Below, one piece after another: positions 51,754-61,965 of a stretch of DNA of 64,000 bases. The notes beneath the pieces are model-generated. The model ran no database searches. It saw only the letters and a program-made list of their open reading frames with translations, and was not told the DNA's origin. The stretch covers positions 1-64,000 of the forward strand of contig CASERZ010000001.1 of NCBI GenBank assembly GCA_949290515.1, in the 5' to 3' direction. Numbering within the stretch: position 1 is the stretch's first letter; every line of letters begins with the position of its first letter. Source of the stretch: an uncultured Christensenella sp. GTDB lineage: Bacteria > Bacillota > Clostridia > Christensenellales > UBA3700. The position numbers and the translations under genes were made by a program.

Positions 51754-51787
51754 AAAAACTCCGCAGACTATGCGGAGTTTTGTTTTT
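51754..51787. terminator. Bidirectional terminator after V-ATPase operon
   Basis: AAAACTCCGCA-GACTA-TGCGGAGTTTT with T-runs on both strands; serves the V-ATPase operon and the convergent lipoprotein gene. Confidence 0.9.
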
Positions 51788-51822
51788 ATAAATCGTTAAT
51801 AGCCGAAAAGAAACCTTGCTTT

Positions 51823-52536
51823 TCAGTCGACGGTCTTTGTATTCTTGCGGCTGCTGACCACTTCTCCCGTAGTGGGATTCACTATAGCCGACCAATAGTC
51901 GCTCTTGTCTTTAATAAAAGATACGTACCAGAAGTATTCGCCGTCCGTGCTGTCGCGGTGCGTTATAAGTTTTACGTAGCCCTCTCTTTCAAAGCTGTCC
52001 GTTGAAAGAGCGTCGTCGATGTCCGTCTGAAAATGTTCGTAAGCTACTTTGAGAGCTTCTTCTCCCGAGATGTAGTCCGAAAGCATATCCTTAAGCTCGA
52101 AGACGTAGGAGTTTTCACCTTCGGTGAGAGTAAGAGTGACGGGCGTGCCGATTTTATCCATATCGCTTATTTTTGCATTGAGGGATATGCCGAGCTTGCT
52201 CTTTGCTATACTTCCCGTAAGCTTCTCTTTGTCACCTTCGAGAGTATATTCGAAAGTCGAATTGAGTTTTGACGCGTCTTTGGGTATTACGGAAAGCACG
52301 GTCAGGGTAACGAGGTTATCGGCTTTACCGTCCGCGATAAACAGTTCTTCTTGTTTCATAGTAGTGATTTTTACGCTGAAATCGTCGTCAGAAGCGACGT
52401 AGAGAGATTGTTGTATTGCGCTTACGTTGTCGCACACTTTTTCAAAATTAGTTTTAGGCTCCTGACAAGCTATTGCCGTAATGCATAAAACGGCCGCGAG
52501 CAGGACAATGCCTGCGATTTTTGCAAATCTTTTCAT
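51823..52536 (-). CDS. Lipoprotein with C-terminal PepSY-like region
   Basis: 237 aa. Lipobox I-T-A-I-A-C24 after a hydrophobic signal. The middle is beta-rich without motif. The C-terminus contains ISGEEALKVAYEHF and YFWYVSFIKDKSDYWSAIVNPTTGEVV in parts, the helix-then-strand pattern of PepSY domains, which often inhibit proteases or act in envelope sensing. No catalytic residue can be proposed. It is convergent with the V-ATPase operon and starts after GGAGG. Function unknown. Confidence 0.8.
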   Translation of the reverse strand: MKRFAKIAGIVLLAAVLCITAIACQEPKTNFEKVCDNVSAIQQSLYVASDDDFSVKITTMKQEELFIADGKADNLVTLTVLSVIPKDASKLNSTFEYTLEGDKEKLTGSIAKSKLGISLNAKISDMDKIGTPVTLTLTEGENSYVFELKDMLSDYISGEEALKVAYEHFQTDIDDALSTDSFEREGYVKLITHRDSTDGEYFWYVSFIKDKSDYWSAIVNPTTGEVVSSRKNTKTVD

Positions 52537-52712
52537 ATATCCTCCAAATACTGATGATTACTAAATTGTATGAGGCTTGTACGGCGGATATGCACGACGC
52601 GCTTGCAAAAGTATTGTTCTCAATTGACAATTTGCCGTTGCAATTATAAACAAGCTTTTGTATAGACGGTTTTCTCTATGCTTTGCACTTGAAAGTATAA
52701 TTCACCCAGACA

Positions 52713-52743
52713 TAAAAAAGCGACGGCATTGCCGTCGCTTTAA
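52713..52743 (-). terminator. Intrinsic terminator of the GH3 gene
   Basis: AAAGCGACGGCA-ATGCCGTCGCTTTTTT on the minus strand. Confidence 0.9.
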
Positions 52744-52757
52744 CGATTAAAGGTTAA

Positions 52758-55442
52758 TCAATCCTTATTGTTCTTTTTGGATTTAGTGAAGAGCGAAGTG
52801 ATTTTTTTGATTGCTACGTTGCCTTTAGCTTTTTTTGCGATTTTGTTGCGCTCTTTGTTTGCTTGTTTTTCGCTCTTTTCGATTATCTTGTTTTCCTTGT
52901 TTGCTTGCTTCTCTTTTTCTTTGGCGAGAGCTTTTTGCTCTTTCTCGTACTGCTTGACTTCCTTTATGAGGTCGTTTACCTTGACTGCCTTCTGTTCGTT
53001 TTTCAACTTTGCTATTGCGTCTTTTTTGGTAAAGTTTCTCAGCGTTCTGAAAAGTCCCGCGAATATTCTGTTGAATGCTCTGAAGTAGTGTTTGTTGCCC
53101 CAAAGCAAAAGTCCCTCTATGACTTTGTTGTCCATTAGTCCCGAGGTTATTCCGACAAGACCTCTCAGAGGCATTTCTTCCATACCTTGCTGTATCATCA
53201 TAAGGGTTGTGATATCCGCGTTGGGCACCTGACTTTTGATGACGGAAGGCGCGTACTTGACGATGAGTTTACCTACAAGACAGACTTTGAGTTCGCCTAT
53301 AGTCGTGTTGTAGTCGAAGTATCCGCGTTTAGCCAAAGAGTTGGGCGGTATTACTTCACCGTAAAGTTCGGCAAATTCTTTTTCGGGTATCTCGCTTATG
53401 GTATCTATCGCATAATAGCTGGGACAAATCTTTTTGTAGTCGGGTACACTCTTTTCCGTCTGGTCGAATTCTACATAAATCTCTCCCTGCAATCTTATAT
53501 CTCTCGACGATGCGCCTATCATTATATTGTAGTTGCCGTTTTGAGCGTACCAGTCATTGATAAGCGTATTGTAGAAAGCAAAAGAGCGGTAGTCGAGAGT
53601 ATGTTTGACTTTGACGCTTTCACCCGCTTTGATAAATACTTTTTTGAATCCTTTCAATTCCTTTTGGGGCTTGAATACTACGGGAGAAGGGTCGCTGATA
53701 TAAAGTTGGCATACCTCATATCCGTCGTAATCTCCTACGTTTTTGACGGTATACGAAACGGTCAAATCCTTAATTTGCAGATTGCTGTATTCAAACTTTG
53801 TATATGACAATCCGTAGCCGAAGGGGAACAGTACGTTTTTGCCCGCGCTGTCGTAATAGCGGTAGCCTACGAATACCGACTCTCTGTACTCTACGTTTTT
53901 AGGACCCATAGGGAAGTATTGAGATACAATGTTATCTTCGAGTTTGATAGGGTATGTTTCCGCAAGTTTACCCGAGGGATTTACCTTGCCGAATAGAATG
54001 TTGTATATAGCTTCACCGCCGGCTTCTCCGGGGAGATATGCGTTGATAAGCGCGCGTACCTTATATATCCAGGGCATAGCAACGGGTGAGCCGCCCAAAA
54101 GAATAACCACGGTATCGGGATTTATAGACGCAACAACGTCTATGATATCTCTGTGGCTCTTGGGGATTTTGAGGTGAGTTCTGTCATAGCCTTCGCTTTC
54201 GTACTGGTCGGTAAGACCTACGAAGAGGAAAACTCTCTTATGGTTTTTGGCTACTTTGATAGCTTCCTGCAAGAGGTTTTCGTCCAGCATATCGTTGTTG
54301 ACGTCGTAGCCGGGCGCAAATTCGTATTTCTTGCCGTTGAGTTCCATAGCGTCGAGGAAGTTGACGAGTTTGTAGGGGTTTATTCTTGAGGAGCCTGAGC
54401 CTTGATATCTGAAAGTGCGCGCAAGCTCGCCTATTACTGCGATATCGTCCTCATCTTCTTTAAGAGGGAGGATATTATCCTCGTTTTTGAGAAGTACGAT
54501 AGACTGTTCCGCAATTTCGCGCGCAACGTTGTGTGCTTCTTCGTAGTCGGCTTTATAATCGGGTTGAAGTCTAGAGTAGCTTTTAAATATAAAGCTGAGC
54601 ATTCTTTCGACGACGATATCGAGTTTCTTTTCGCTGAGCTTGCCTTCTTTTACGGCATTGACTATTTGCTTGTCTGTAATGCCGCCGCTAGAGGGCATTT
54701 CGAGGTCAAGCCCCGCGCGTATGCCTTCTACGCGGTTGTTGGTAGCGTTCCAGTCGCTTATTACGATTCCGTTGAAGCCCCACTCGTCTCTCAGTATATC
54801 GGTCAAAAGACGCTTGTTGTCGGAGAGATATGTACCGTTGAGTTTGTTGTACGAACACATTACGGTATCGGGCTGAGCCTTGACAGCCTCTTCGAAAGCG
54901 GGAAGATAAATTTCTCTAAGCGTACGCTCGTCTACGACGGAATTTATCGTCATACGCAGTTTTTCCTGGTTGTTTGCGCAGAAGTGCTTAAGGGAAGTAC
55001 CTACGTCGTTTGACTGCACTCCTTCGATATATCTGCGTGCGAGTTTACCTGCCAGATAGGGGTCTTCGGAAAGATATTCGAAGTTACGTCCGCACAGAGG
55101 GCTTCTCTTGATGTTTATGCCGGGACCCAAAATTACGCTTACGTTCTGGTCAAGACATTGCTTGCCGAGACTGTCGCCGAGCTTTTGAGCCATTTCCTCG
55201 CTCCAGGTGCTTGCGAGGTTTACGGCAGGGGGAAACGCCGTTGCGGGAAAAGACGCCTTAAGACCTACGTTTTTGTCGTCGTCATTTTCTTTTCTCAGTC
55301 CGTGGGGACCGTCGGAAACGCAAACACTGGGTATACCCAGACGTTTGACGGGTTTTGTGCTCCAGAAGTCATAGCCGGAACACAGTCCCGCCTTTTCTTC
55401 CAGCGTCATTTTTGTGATAAGCGTCTTAATTTCGTCAATCAT
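52758..55442 (-). CDS. Glycoside hydrolase family 3 beta-glucosidase with long basic tail
   Basis: Start at MIDEIKTLI, with TGGAGG 5 nt upstream. 894 aa. N-terminal TIM barrel: LGIPSVCVSDGPHGLR, SLKHFCANNQE and the nucleophile D230 in GIVISDWNA. Then the alpha/beta sandwich and a fibronectin III-like domain (YSNLQIKDLTVSYTVKNVGDYDGYEVCQLYIS in parts). No signal peptide, so it acts inside the cell on imported beta-glucosides. After about residue 680 there is an unusual C-terminal extension: a helical segment, then a Lys/Glu/Gln-rich coiled coil (about 790-894, KEQKALAKEKEKQANKENK) of near-repeat sequence. That tail is not part of usual GH3 enzymes and may bind nucleic acid, membrane or a partner. 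Confidence 0.94.
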   Translation of the reverse strand: MIDEIKTLITKMTLEEKAGLCSGYDFWSTKPVKRLGIPSVCVSDGPHGLRKENDDDKNVGLKASFPATAFPPAVNLASTWSEEMAQKLGDSLGKQCLDQNVSVILGPGINIKRSPLCGRNFEYLSEDPYLAGKLARRYIEGVQSNDVGTSLKHFCANNQEKLRMTINSVVDERTLREIYLPAFEEAVKAQPDTVMCSYNKLNGTYLSDNKRLLTDILRDEWGFNGIVISDWNATNNRVEGIRAGLDLEMPSSGGITDKQIVNAVKEGKLSEKKLDIVVERMLSFIFKSYSRLQPDYKADYEEAHNVAREIAEQSIVLLKNEDNILPLKEDEDDIAVIGELARTFRYQGSGSSRINPYKLVNFLDAMELNGKKYEFAPGYDVNNDMLDENLLQEAIKVAKNHKRVFLFVGLTDQYESEGYDRTHLKIPKSHRDIIDVVASINPDTVVILLGGSPVAMPWIYKVRALINAYLPGEAGGEAIYNILFGKVNPSGKLAETYPIKLEDNIVSQYFPMGPKNVEYRESVFVGYRYYDSAGKNVLFPFGYGLSYTKFEYSNLQIKDLTVSYTVKNVGDYDGYEVCQLYISDPSPVVFKPQKELKGFKKVFIKAGESVKVKHTLDYRSFAFYNTLINDWYAQNGNYNIMIGASSRDIRLQGEIYVEFDQTEKSVPDYKKICPSYYAIDTISEIPEKEFAELYGEVIPPNSLAKRGYFDYNTTIGELKVCLVGKLIVKYAPSVIKSQVPNADITTLMMIQQGMEEMPLRGLVGITSGLMDNKVIEGLLLWGNKHYFRAFNRIFAGLFRTLRNFTKKDAIAKLKNEQKAVKVNDLIKEVKQYEKEQKALAKEKEKQANKENKIIEKSEKQANKERNKIAKKAKGNVAIKKITSLFTKSKKNNKD

Positions 55443-55662
55443 ACAGACCTCCATTTGATATTCTAACATACTTTATACAGGTATGACAAGGCAAAATTCT
55501 ATATTCTTGATTAATTATAAAATATTATAAATTTAATACTTTTTGCGATACCCTTGTTGAAGATTATTGTCGGATTTGACGTAAAATATAATAATTATTT
55601 ATTAAGGCGGAGAGAAAACAATGTTGATTTTTGATAAATTTTGCAATCTGCGTCCAAATAGT

Positions 55663-55691
55663 TTGACTTATTTTTTATATTGATTTAGAAT
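55663..55691 (+). promoter_or_regulatory. Sigma-A promoter of guaB
   Basis: TTGACT (55663-55668), 17-nt spacer, TAGAAT (55686-55691). No purine riboswitch fits in the short leader. Confidence 0.7.
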
Positions 55692-55695
55692 ATAA

Positions 55696-57171
<1,476 letters not shown>

Positions 57172-57196
57172 CAGGTACAATACAATATGTAAAAAG

Positions 57197-57222
57197 AAGG
57201 GACTGCGGTTGCAGTCCCTTTT
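57197..57222 (+). terminator. Intrinsic terminator of guaB
   Basis: AAGGGACTGC-GGTT-GCAGTCCCTT then TT. Confidence 0.85.
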
Positions 57223-57304
57223 GCATTGTCTAAAAATTATATACAGGTTGATTGTCTAAAATCGGCAATCGGCAATTTGTAATTTTATATTTTGATTTTA
57301 ATTA

Positions 57305-58537
57305 TCAAACTTTGTGCGGTGCACCGTTGTCGAGTCGGGAAGCTTCGCACGCATAAGCCATTTTGTGAGACTGTATGCTGAGGTCGATATCCGTGAGCAA
57401 GTTATTGTTGACGATACCGTCCATCAGTCCGATATCTCCTCCGCCGTGACCGCCTTTCATAGCGTTGTGCACGCTTATTTTTTTAGTCTTTTTTCCGAAT
57501 AGCTTGAGGTAGAGAATATTGTCCTCGAATTTTCCTTCAAGTGTGCCGAGAGTGCCTCTTAGGGTTATTGTGCGGTAAATCTCGTTCGAAAAAGCCGTCA
57601 TTATAAGAGAGCCTTGCACTCCGTTTTCAAATTCGAAAAGCGACGATTGATAATCCACTACGTCATTGTCGCATTCGTATACGCACTTTCCGAATTGACC
57701 TTTCTTAAGGGCATTTTCTACTTTTTCCATAGTAGGTTCGCCGTCGGGCACAACTCTTGATTGAGGCCAGGCATATTTGCGTTTTGCGGCAGGGATTTTT
57801 TTCAAAGTGTCGATATATATTTTTTTAGCGTCGTAAGGGCAGTCGGTAAGTTTGCATTCAGAGCAGAATTGTGCGTGCGAATCGGGTGCTTCGCTGTGTT
57901 TGAAGTGATTGAGTTTTCCTATTGATACTACGTTTGAACAAGGACTTTGCACAAAGTACGCCATCAAATCGAGGTCGTGACAGCACTTAGCAAATATCAT
58001 AGGAGAGGACTCCAGGCTTTTGCCCCAGTCTCCTCTTACAAAACTGTGTGCCTGATGCCAGTAGCCTACGTTTTCAACCATTTCTACGCTTATGAGTTTT
58101 CCTAAAATTTTGCTGTCGACGATGTCTTTTACCTTGCTGTAAAAAGCCGTGTATCTCAGTACGTGACATACGGCAACCTTGCGGTTGAATTTCTTTGCGT
58201 AAGCGGCTATCGTTTCGCACTCTCCTATATCTTTAGATATAGGTTTTTCGAGCAGAATATTGTATCCTTTCTTTATTCCCGCTACTGTCTGAGCAAAGTG
58301 GTCGCTGTCCTGCGTGCATACGAACAGCCAGTCGGCAAGCACGTCTTTTTTAAGAAAATCGTCGTATGACGAAAAGCACGTCTCGTCGGGTAGATTGTGC
58401 GATTTTTTCGCAATATTCAGTTTTTGTTCGTTTGTTTCTATGACGGCAACGATTTGCGCCTGCTTTTTGTATTTGCGTTGTAATATCTGGGCGTAGTTTT
58501 TACCGCGTCCGCCGTATCCTAGAATTGCTATTTTCAT
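57305..58537 (-). CDS. Gfo/Idh/MocA-family oxidoreductase
   Basis: 410 aa. N-terminal Rossmann fold with ILGYGGRGKNYAQIL binding NAD(P) and LLEKPISKDIGEC, the EKP signature whose lysine is catalytic. HDLDLMAYFV lies in the second domain. CSECKLTDCPYDAKKIY carries a cysteine group seen in many sugar-processing members of this family and may bind metal. Relatives oxidise or epimerise sugars and inositols; the substrate cannot be told. SD GGAGG precedes the start. It may work with the sugar-degrading GH3/GH16 enzymes, but it is not in an operon with them. Confidence 0.92.
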   Translation of the reverse strand: MKIAILGYGGRGKNYAQILQRKYKKQAQIVAVIETNEQKLNIAKKSHNLPDETCFSSYDDFLKKDVLADWLFVCTQDSDHFAQTVAGIKKGYNILLEKPISKDIGECETIAAYAKKFNRKVAVCHVLRYTAFYSKVKDIVDSKILGKLISVEMVENVGYWHQAHSFVRGDWGKSLESSPMIFAKCCHDLDLMAYFVQSPCSNVVSIGKLNHFKHSEAPDSHAQFCSECKLTDCPYDAKKIYIDTLKKIPAAKRKYAWPQSRVVPDGEPTMEKVENALKKGQFGKCVYECDNDVVDYQSSLFEFENGVQGSLIMTAFSNEIYRTITLRGTLGTLEGKFEDNILYLKLFGKKTKKISVHNAMKGGHGGGDIGLMDGIVNNNLLTDIDLSIQSHKMAYACEASRLDNGAPHKV

Positions 58538-58611
58538 ATTTGCCTCCGATTAATTATAACATTATGCAGATAAATTGAACAACTGTAAAAATCATACATA
58601 AGTTATAACAT

Positions 58612-58650
58612 AATAAAACAGCCGCCCTTAGTGACTGCCGGTCGGGCGGC
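58612..58650 (-). terminator. Intrinsic terminator after the ABM-domain gene
   Basis: GCCGCCC (58621-58627) pairs with GGGCGGC (58644-58650) over a long loop; TGTTTTATT follows on the minus strand. Confidence 0.7.
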
Positions 58651-58656
58651 GTATAT

Positions 58657-58986
58657 TTATTTTCTGATATAACGCGAGTCGCTCATTACTATGTCTTCGT
58701 CATCTTTGAAACGTGCCACTTGCATATGTAAATCGTATTTGTCCCTAAGAGCGGCAATAGTTTTCATCATCGGCGAAGAATGATGTATATCGAGAGCTTC
58801 TTGACTTGTCCAACTGTCTATGAGCAAGACGGTGTTTTCGTCTTGCAACGAAACGTAATATTCGTATCTCAGATTGCCGGGTTCGTTGCGTACGGCTTGA
58901 GCTGTGCCGCTTTGTTCCATCTCGCGTGCGAATTTGAGTGCGTTGTTGTCTTTACCTTTATATAAAATGTTTATAGTGATACTCAT
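58657..58986 (-). CDS. Antibiotic biosynthesis monooxygenase (ABM) domain protein
   Basis: Start taken at MSITINILYKG. 109 aa, one ferredoxin-like dimeric alpha/beta-barrel domain: ALKFAREMEQSGTAQAVRNEPGNLRYEYY, LLIDSWTSQEALDIHHSS in parts, typical of YgiN/LsrG-type proteins with a conserved His pair. Members act on quinones, autoinducer-2 phosphate or haem without cofactor. Not enough is seen to choose. No good ribosome site precedes it; it lies just after the GlyRS terminator, so read-through or a weak promoter may express it. Confidence 0.85.
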   Translation of the reverse strand: MSITINILYKGKDNNALKFAREMEQSGTAQAVRNEPGNLRYEYYVSLQDENTVLLIDSWTSQEALDIHHSSPMMKTIAALRDKYDLHMQVARFKDDEDIVMSDSRYIRK

Positions 58987-59011
58987 ACAGTTGCATTTAA
59001 AGTTATTAAAC

Positions 59012-59039
59012 AAAAAGGGAAGCGCAAGCCTCCCTTTTT
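59012..59039 (-). terminator. Intrinsic terminator of glycyl-tRNA synthetase
   Basis: AAAAAGGGA pairs with TCCCTTTTT around a GCGCAAGC-containing loop; T-run on the minus strand. Confidence 0.8.
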
Positions 59040-59046
59040 ATACTGA

Positions 59047-60435
59047 TTAATACTCGATTCTCTTTGCGATATATTCTTCGAGTTCGTCGATAGAGATTCT
59101 GACTTGCTCCATAGTATCCCTGTCGCGTACCGTAACGCAGTTGTCTTCGAGGGTATCGAAGTCTACGGTTACGCAGAAAGGAGTTCCGATTTCGTCCTGT
59201 CTTCTGTATCTCTTGCCGATAGACGCGCTTTCGTCGTAGGTAGCGGAGAATTTTTTGGAGAGGTTTTTATAAATCTCTTCGGCCTTTTCTCCGAGTGCTT
59301 TTTTCTGCAAGGGAAGTACGGCTACTTTATAGGGAGCTATGAAAGGATGGAAGTGCATTACCACGCGGCTGTCTCCGCCTTCGAGTTCTTGTTCTTCGTA
59401 GGCATTGCAAAGGAGCGTAAGCACCATTCTTTCTACGCCGAGTGAAGGCTCGATGACGTAAGGCACGTATTTTTCTCCCGTGTTAGGGTCGGTGTATTCC
59501 ATATTCTTTCCGCTGACTTTAGCGTGTGCGTTGAGGTCAAAGTCCGTACGGTCGGCAATACCCCAAAGCTCACCCCAGCCGAAGGGGAATTTGAATTCGA
59601 AGTCGGTAGTTGCGTTGGAGTAGTGGGAAAGTTCCTCGGGGTCGTGGTCGCGGAGCTTGAGGTTTTCTTCTTTGATGCCCAGACCCAACAGCCAGTTTTT
59701 GCAGAATTCTTTCCAGTATGCAAACCATTCGAGGTCGGTGCCGGGCTTGCAGAAGAATTCGAGTTCCATCTGTTCAAACTCTCTTACTCTGAAGATGAAG
59801 TTGCCGGGCGTAATTTCGTTACGGAAAGACTTGCCTATCTGACCTATACCGAAAGGCACTTTCATACGAGTCGTACGCTGTACGTTGAGGAAGTTGACGA
59901 ATATACCTTGCGCCGTTTCGGGACGGAGATATACGGTATTCGTGCTGTCTTCGGTAACGCCTTGGAAAGTTTTGAACATAAGGTTGAATTGTCTTACGCC
60001 GGTAAAGTCGCACTTGCCGCAGTTAGGGCAGGGGATTTTGTTGTCGGCGATATATTTTTCCATTTGTTGGTTGGACCAGCCGGCAATGGAAAGATTGAGT
60101 TTTTTACGGCTGATATAATCTTCTATGAGATTGTCGGCGCGGTGTCTTGTCTTACAGCTTTTGCAGTCCATGAGAGGGTCGGAGAAACCGCCTACGTGTC
60201 CCGAAGCTACCCAAACGTTGGGATTCATGAGAATCGCGCTGTCCAGACCCGTGTTGAGGGTGTTTTCCTGAACGAATTTTTTCCACCAAGCGCGCTTGAT
60301 ATTGTTTTTAAGTTCTACGCCGAGAGGACCGTAGTCCCAGGTGTTGGCGAGACCGCCGTAGATTTCGCTGCCCGCAAAGATGAAACCTCTGCTTTTGCAC
60401 AGAGCTACGAGTTTATCCATAGTTAAATTAGCCAT
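59047..60435 (-). CDS. glyQS: Glycyl-tRNA synthetase, dimeric (alpha2) type
   Basis: 462 aa. Class II synthetase: [25 protein letters not shown] at the N-terminus, motif 2 in [28 protein letters not shown] and motif 3 in [14 protein letters not shown], all in parts. This is the archaeal/eukaryotic-like single-chain form common in Firmicutes, not the alpha2beta2 bacterial form. [10 protein letters not shown] and CPNCGK may bind zinc. It attaches glycine to tRNA-Gly. SD AAGGAG. Leader is too short for a T-box. Confidence 0.97.
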   Translation of the reverse strand: MANLTMDKLVALCKSRGFIFAGSEIYGGLANTWDYGPLGVELKNNIKRAWWKKFVQENTLNTGLDSAILMNPNVWVASGHVGGFSDPLMDCKSCKTRHRADNLIEDYISRKKLNLSIAGWSNQQMEKYIADNKIPCPNCGKCDFTGVRQFNLMFKTFQGVTEDSTNTVYLRPETAQGIFVNFLNVQRTTRMKVPFGIGQIGKSFRNEITPGNFIFRVREFEQMELEFFCKPGTDLEWFAYWKEFCKNWLLGLGIKEENLKLRDHDPEELSHYSNATTDFEFKFPFGWGELWGIADRTDFDLNAHAKVSGKNMEYTDPNTGEKYVPYVIEPSLGVERMVLTLLCNAYEEQELEGGDSRVVMHFHPFIAPYKVAVLPLQKKALGEKAEEIYKNLSKKFSATYDESASIGKRYRRQDEIGTPFCVTVDFDTLEDNCVTVRDRDTMEQVRISIDELEEYIAKRIEY

Positions 60436-60477
60436 ATTGACTCCTTGAGTGCGTACGCACGTTTGTAATACCCTAAT

Positions 60478-60506
60478 ATTTTAATAAATTTGCATAGCAT
60501 TGTCAA
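60478..60506 (-). promoter_or_regulatory. Sigma-A promoter of glycyl-tRNA synthetase
   Basis: On the minus strand TTGACA (60501-60506), 17-nt spacer, TAAAAT (60478-60483). The leader holds a perfect 12-bp palindrome GTGCGTACGCAC (60449-60460). Confidence 0.8.
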
Positions 60507-60596
60507 ACGTATAGTAACATTTTTATTTTTTGCCGCTTATTATGAAATAGAAGAGGGTAGAAAAATCTACTTTCAAAAACAATGGAGGAAATAATA

Positions 60597-60791
60597 ATGA
60601 CAAACTTCAACGAATGTGGTTGCAACAACCAGAATTACAACGAATGTTCGAACGGCGGTTTCAACTGCTTGTGGCTCATTATCCTTTTGCTTTGCTGCGG
60701 CTGCGGTAACGGTTGCGGCGCTAGCACGAGCAAATGCGATTGCGGTTGCATCATTCCCGTAATTGTTGCGCTTTGTTGCTGCTGTAAATAA
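60597..60791 (+). CDS. 64-aa cysteine-rich membrane-active small protein
   Basis: Start fixed by TGGAGG 8 nt upstream. Fifteen of 64 residues are cysteine (7, 9, 17, 24, 33, 34, 36, 40, 47, 49, 51 and 60-63). Layout: hydrophilic N-terminus with Asn (NECGCNNQNYNECSNG), hydrophobic helix FNCLWLIILLLCCGCGNGCG, a Cys-Gly loop SKCDCGC, a second hydrophobic strand IIPVIVALCCCCK. Small Asn/Gly/Cys proteins with a short hydrophobic core occur in Clostridia and some are sporulation-linked, but I cannot name a family. Metal binding or disulfide-linked coat assembly are possible. It has a strong terminator of its own. Confidence 0.8.
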   Translation: MTNFNECGCNNQNYNECSNGGFNCLWLIILLLCCGCGNGCGASTSKCDCGCIIPVIVALCCCCK

Positions 60792-60823
60792 GCAAACGGC
60801 CCATAGCAAAACTACATAAGAAA

Positions 60824-60852
60824 AAAAGGAGTACCGTTCAGGTACTCTTTTT
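60824..60852 (+). terminator. Intrinsic terminator of the Cys-rich gene
   Basis: GGAGTACC-GTTCA-GGTACTC then TTTTT. Confidence 0.88.
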
Positions 60853-60919
60853 GATTTTAAAAAGATATTGTCGTGGTATGGTTGCCGGGATAGGGTTGCC
60901 GGTGTAGGGGAGTTTTATA

Positions 60920-61222
60920 TCAGACAACCTCGTGCTTATCGGAGGCATTTTCGTCGTCGGCACTTTCCGAAGTTTGAGAAGCGATGCCGGCTTTGTACTT
61001 TTTGTCGTAAAGAGTAAAGTTGATTATCTCCCAGACCGTATCTACGATAAATACGGGCAAAAAGCAATAGAGCGTGAATTGCCAGTACATCTCTGTAAAA
61101 ACGGCGACAAAGCTTACCCAGATAATAAACATAACCGGAGTAATCACGCCTTTGAATATTTTATAGGGTAGCGGTTTTATTGAAAAAGACAGCCACCAAG
61201 TGATAAAATTATATTTTTGCAT
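60920..61222 (-). CDS. 100-aa membrane protein, probably leaderless transcript
   Basis: Two predicted membrane helices (about 25-45, GVITPVMFIIWVSFVAVF, and about 48-68, WQFTLYCFLPVFIVDTVWEI), a basic aromatic N-terminus (MQKYNFITWWLSFSIKPLPYK) and an acidic tail (SESADDENASDKHEVV). No family recognised. The promoter (61229-61257) has its -10 only 6 nt before the ATG, so the RNA would start at or next to the start codon; no Shine-Dalgarno is present. The gene is convergent with the Cys-rich gene and divergent from tspO. Confidence 0.75.
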   Translation of the reverse strand: MQKYNFITWWLSFSIKPLPYKIFKGVITPVMFIIWVSFVAVFTEMYWQFTLYCFLPVFIVDTVWEIINFTLYDKKYKAGIASQTSESADDENASDKHEVV

Positions 61223-61228
61223 AATTCG

Positions 61229-61257
61229 ATTTTAGCACAAGCGCGCCTTCGTGTCAA
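61229..61257 (-). promoter_or_regulatory. Near-consensus promoter directly abutting a start codon
   Basis: On the minus strand TTGACA (61252-61257), 17-nt spacer, TAAAAT (61229-61234) with TG two bases upstream. ATG at 61222-61220. Confidence 0.8.
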
Positions 61258-61313
61258 ACGCTATCGGTGGCGAATAAAAGCATAAAAGGAGTATTTGTTC
61301 CATAAAGTTTAGT

Positions 61314-61781
61314 ATGAACAAAGTCAAGTGGCTGTGGAGTATGACTATAGGCGTAGGGCTGGTATTGCTTTATGCCGCGCCCAGTGCGTATTTTGTCGAT
61401 ACGCAAGGTGTATATGCGGGATTAAAGTTGCCCGTATTCGCATTGTCGGGATTGTGGATTACAGTGGGCTGGAGTATAGTGTATCTTGCCGACATAGCCG
61501 TTATATCCCGTCTTGTTTATTACCGTAAAAGCGTTTTTCTTACGGCGGCAGTCGTATTTTGCGGTTTTCTCAACGCGGTATGGTGCATAGCGTTTTTTGT
61601 TTTCGGCGCGTTGGGAGTTGCTTTTGCGCTTTCGGTTTTTATGACTGCGCTTGTGCTTGCTACTGCGGTTTTTTTGATGAGAGAAGAGAGCTTTTCTCTC
61701 ATATTCTGGCAACTGAAAATAGTATGGTATGCCTACTCTTGTATAGTTTGTTATTACGTATTTATGCTCAATCATGGTTGA
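61314..61781 (+). CDS. tspO: TspO/MBR family protein
   Basis: 155 aa with five membrane helices. YAGLKLPVFALSGLWITVGWSIVYLADIAVI matches the family block YxxLxKPxxxPPxWxFxxVWxxLY, and LNAVWCIAFFVFG with a late WYAYSCIVCYYVFMLN matches the rest. TspO proteins bind porphyrins and sterol-like ligands and affect tetrapyrrole or stress responses. Several of the usual prolines are replaced here, so ligand preference may differ. Ribosome site is weak. Confidence 0.82.
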   Translation: MNKVKWLWSMTIGVGLVLLYAAPSAYFVDTQGVYAGLKLPVFALSGLWITVGWSIVYLADIAVISRLVYYRKSVFLTAAVVFCGFLNAVWCIAFFVFGALGVAFALSVFMTALVLATAVFLMREESFSLIFWQLKIVWYAYSCIVCYYVFMLNHG

Positions 61782-61840
61782 AATTACGTCAAAATACGCC
61801 GATTTACGCGCTTAAGGTTTGCAAAACTTATGCCAAACGC

Positions 61841-61869
61841 TTGTATATTGATTGACGCTAATGTATAAT
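61841..61869 (+). promoter_or_regulatory. Sigma-A promoter of the S-component/coaX pair
   Basis: TTGTAT (61841-61846), 17-nt spacer, TATAAT (61864-61869). Confidence 0.6.
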
Positions 61870-61965
61870 AATCTCAGATAGCGGTACGCTCAGCGACTGC
61901 ATATCGAATAAATTTTGTTACCAAAAAAGATGGATATCCTTCAAGGAATTCAAGCGAGGTGTTTT

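Noticed and set aside
60436..60600. T-box leader for glycyl-tRNA synthetase (and for lysK at 25049-25111)
   Set aside because: The leaders from the mapped promoters are far too short for a T-box, and no T-box sequence UGGNACCGCG or terminator was seen.
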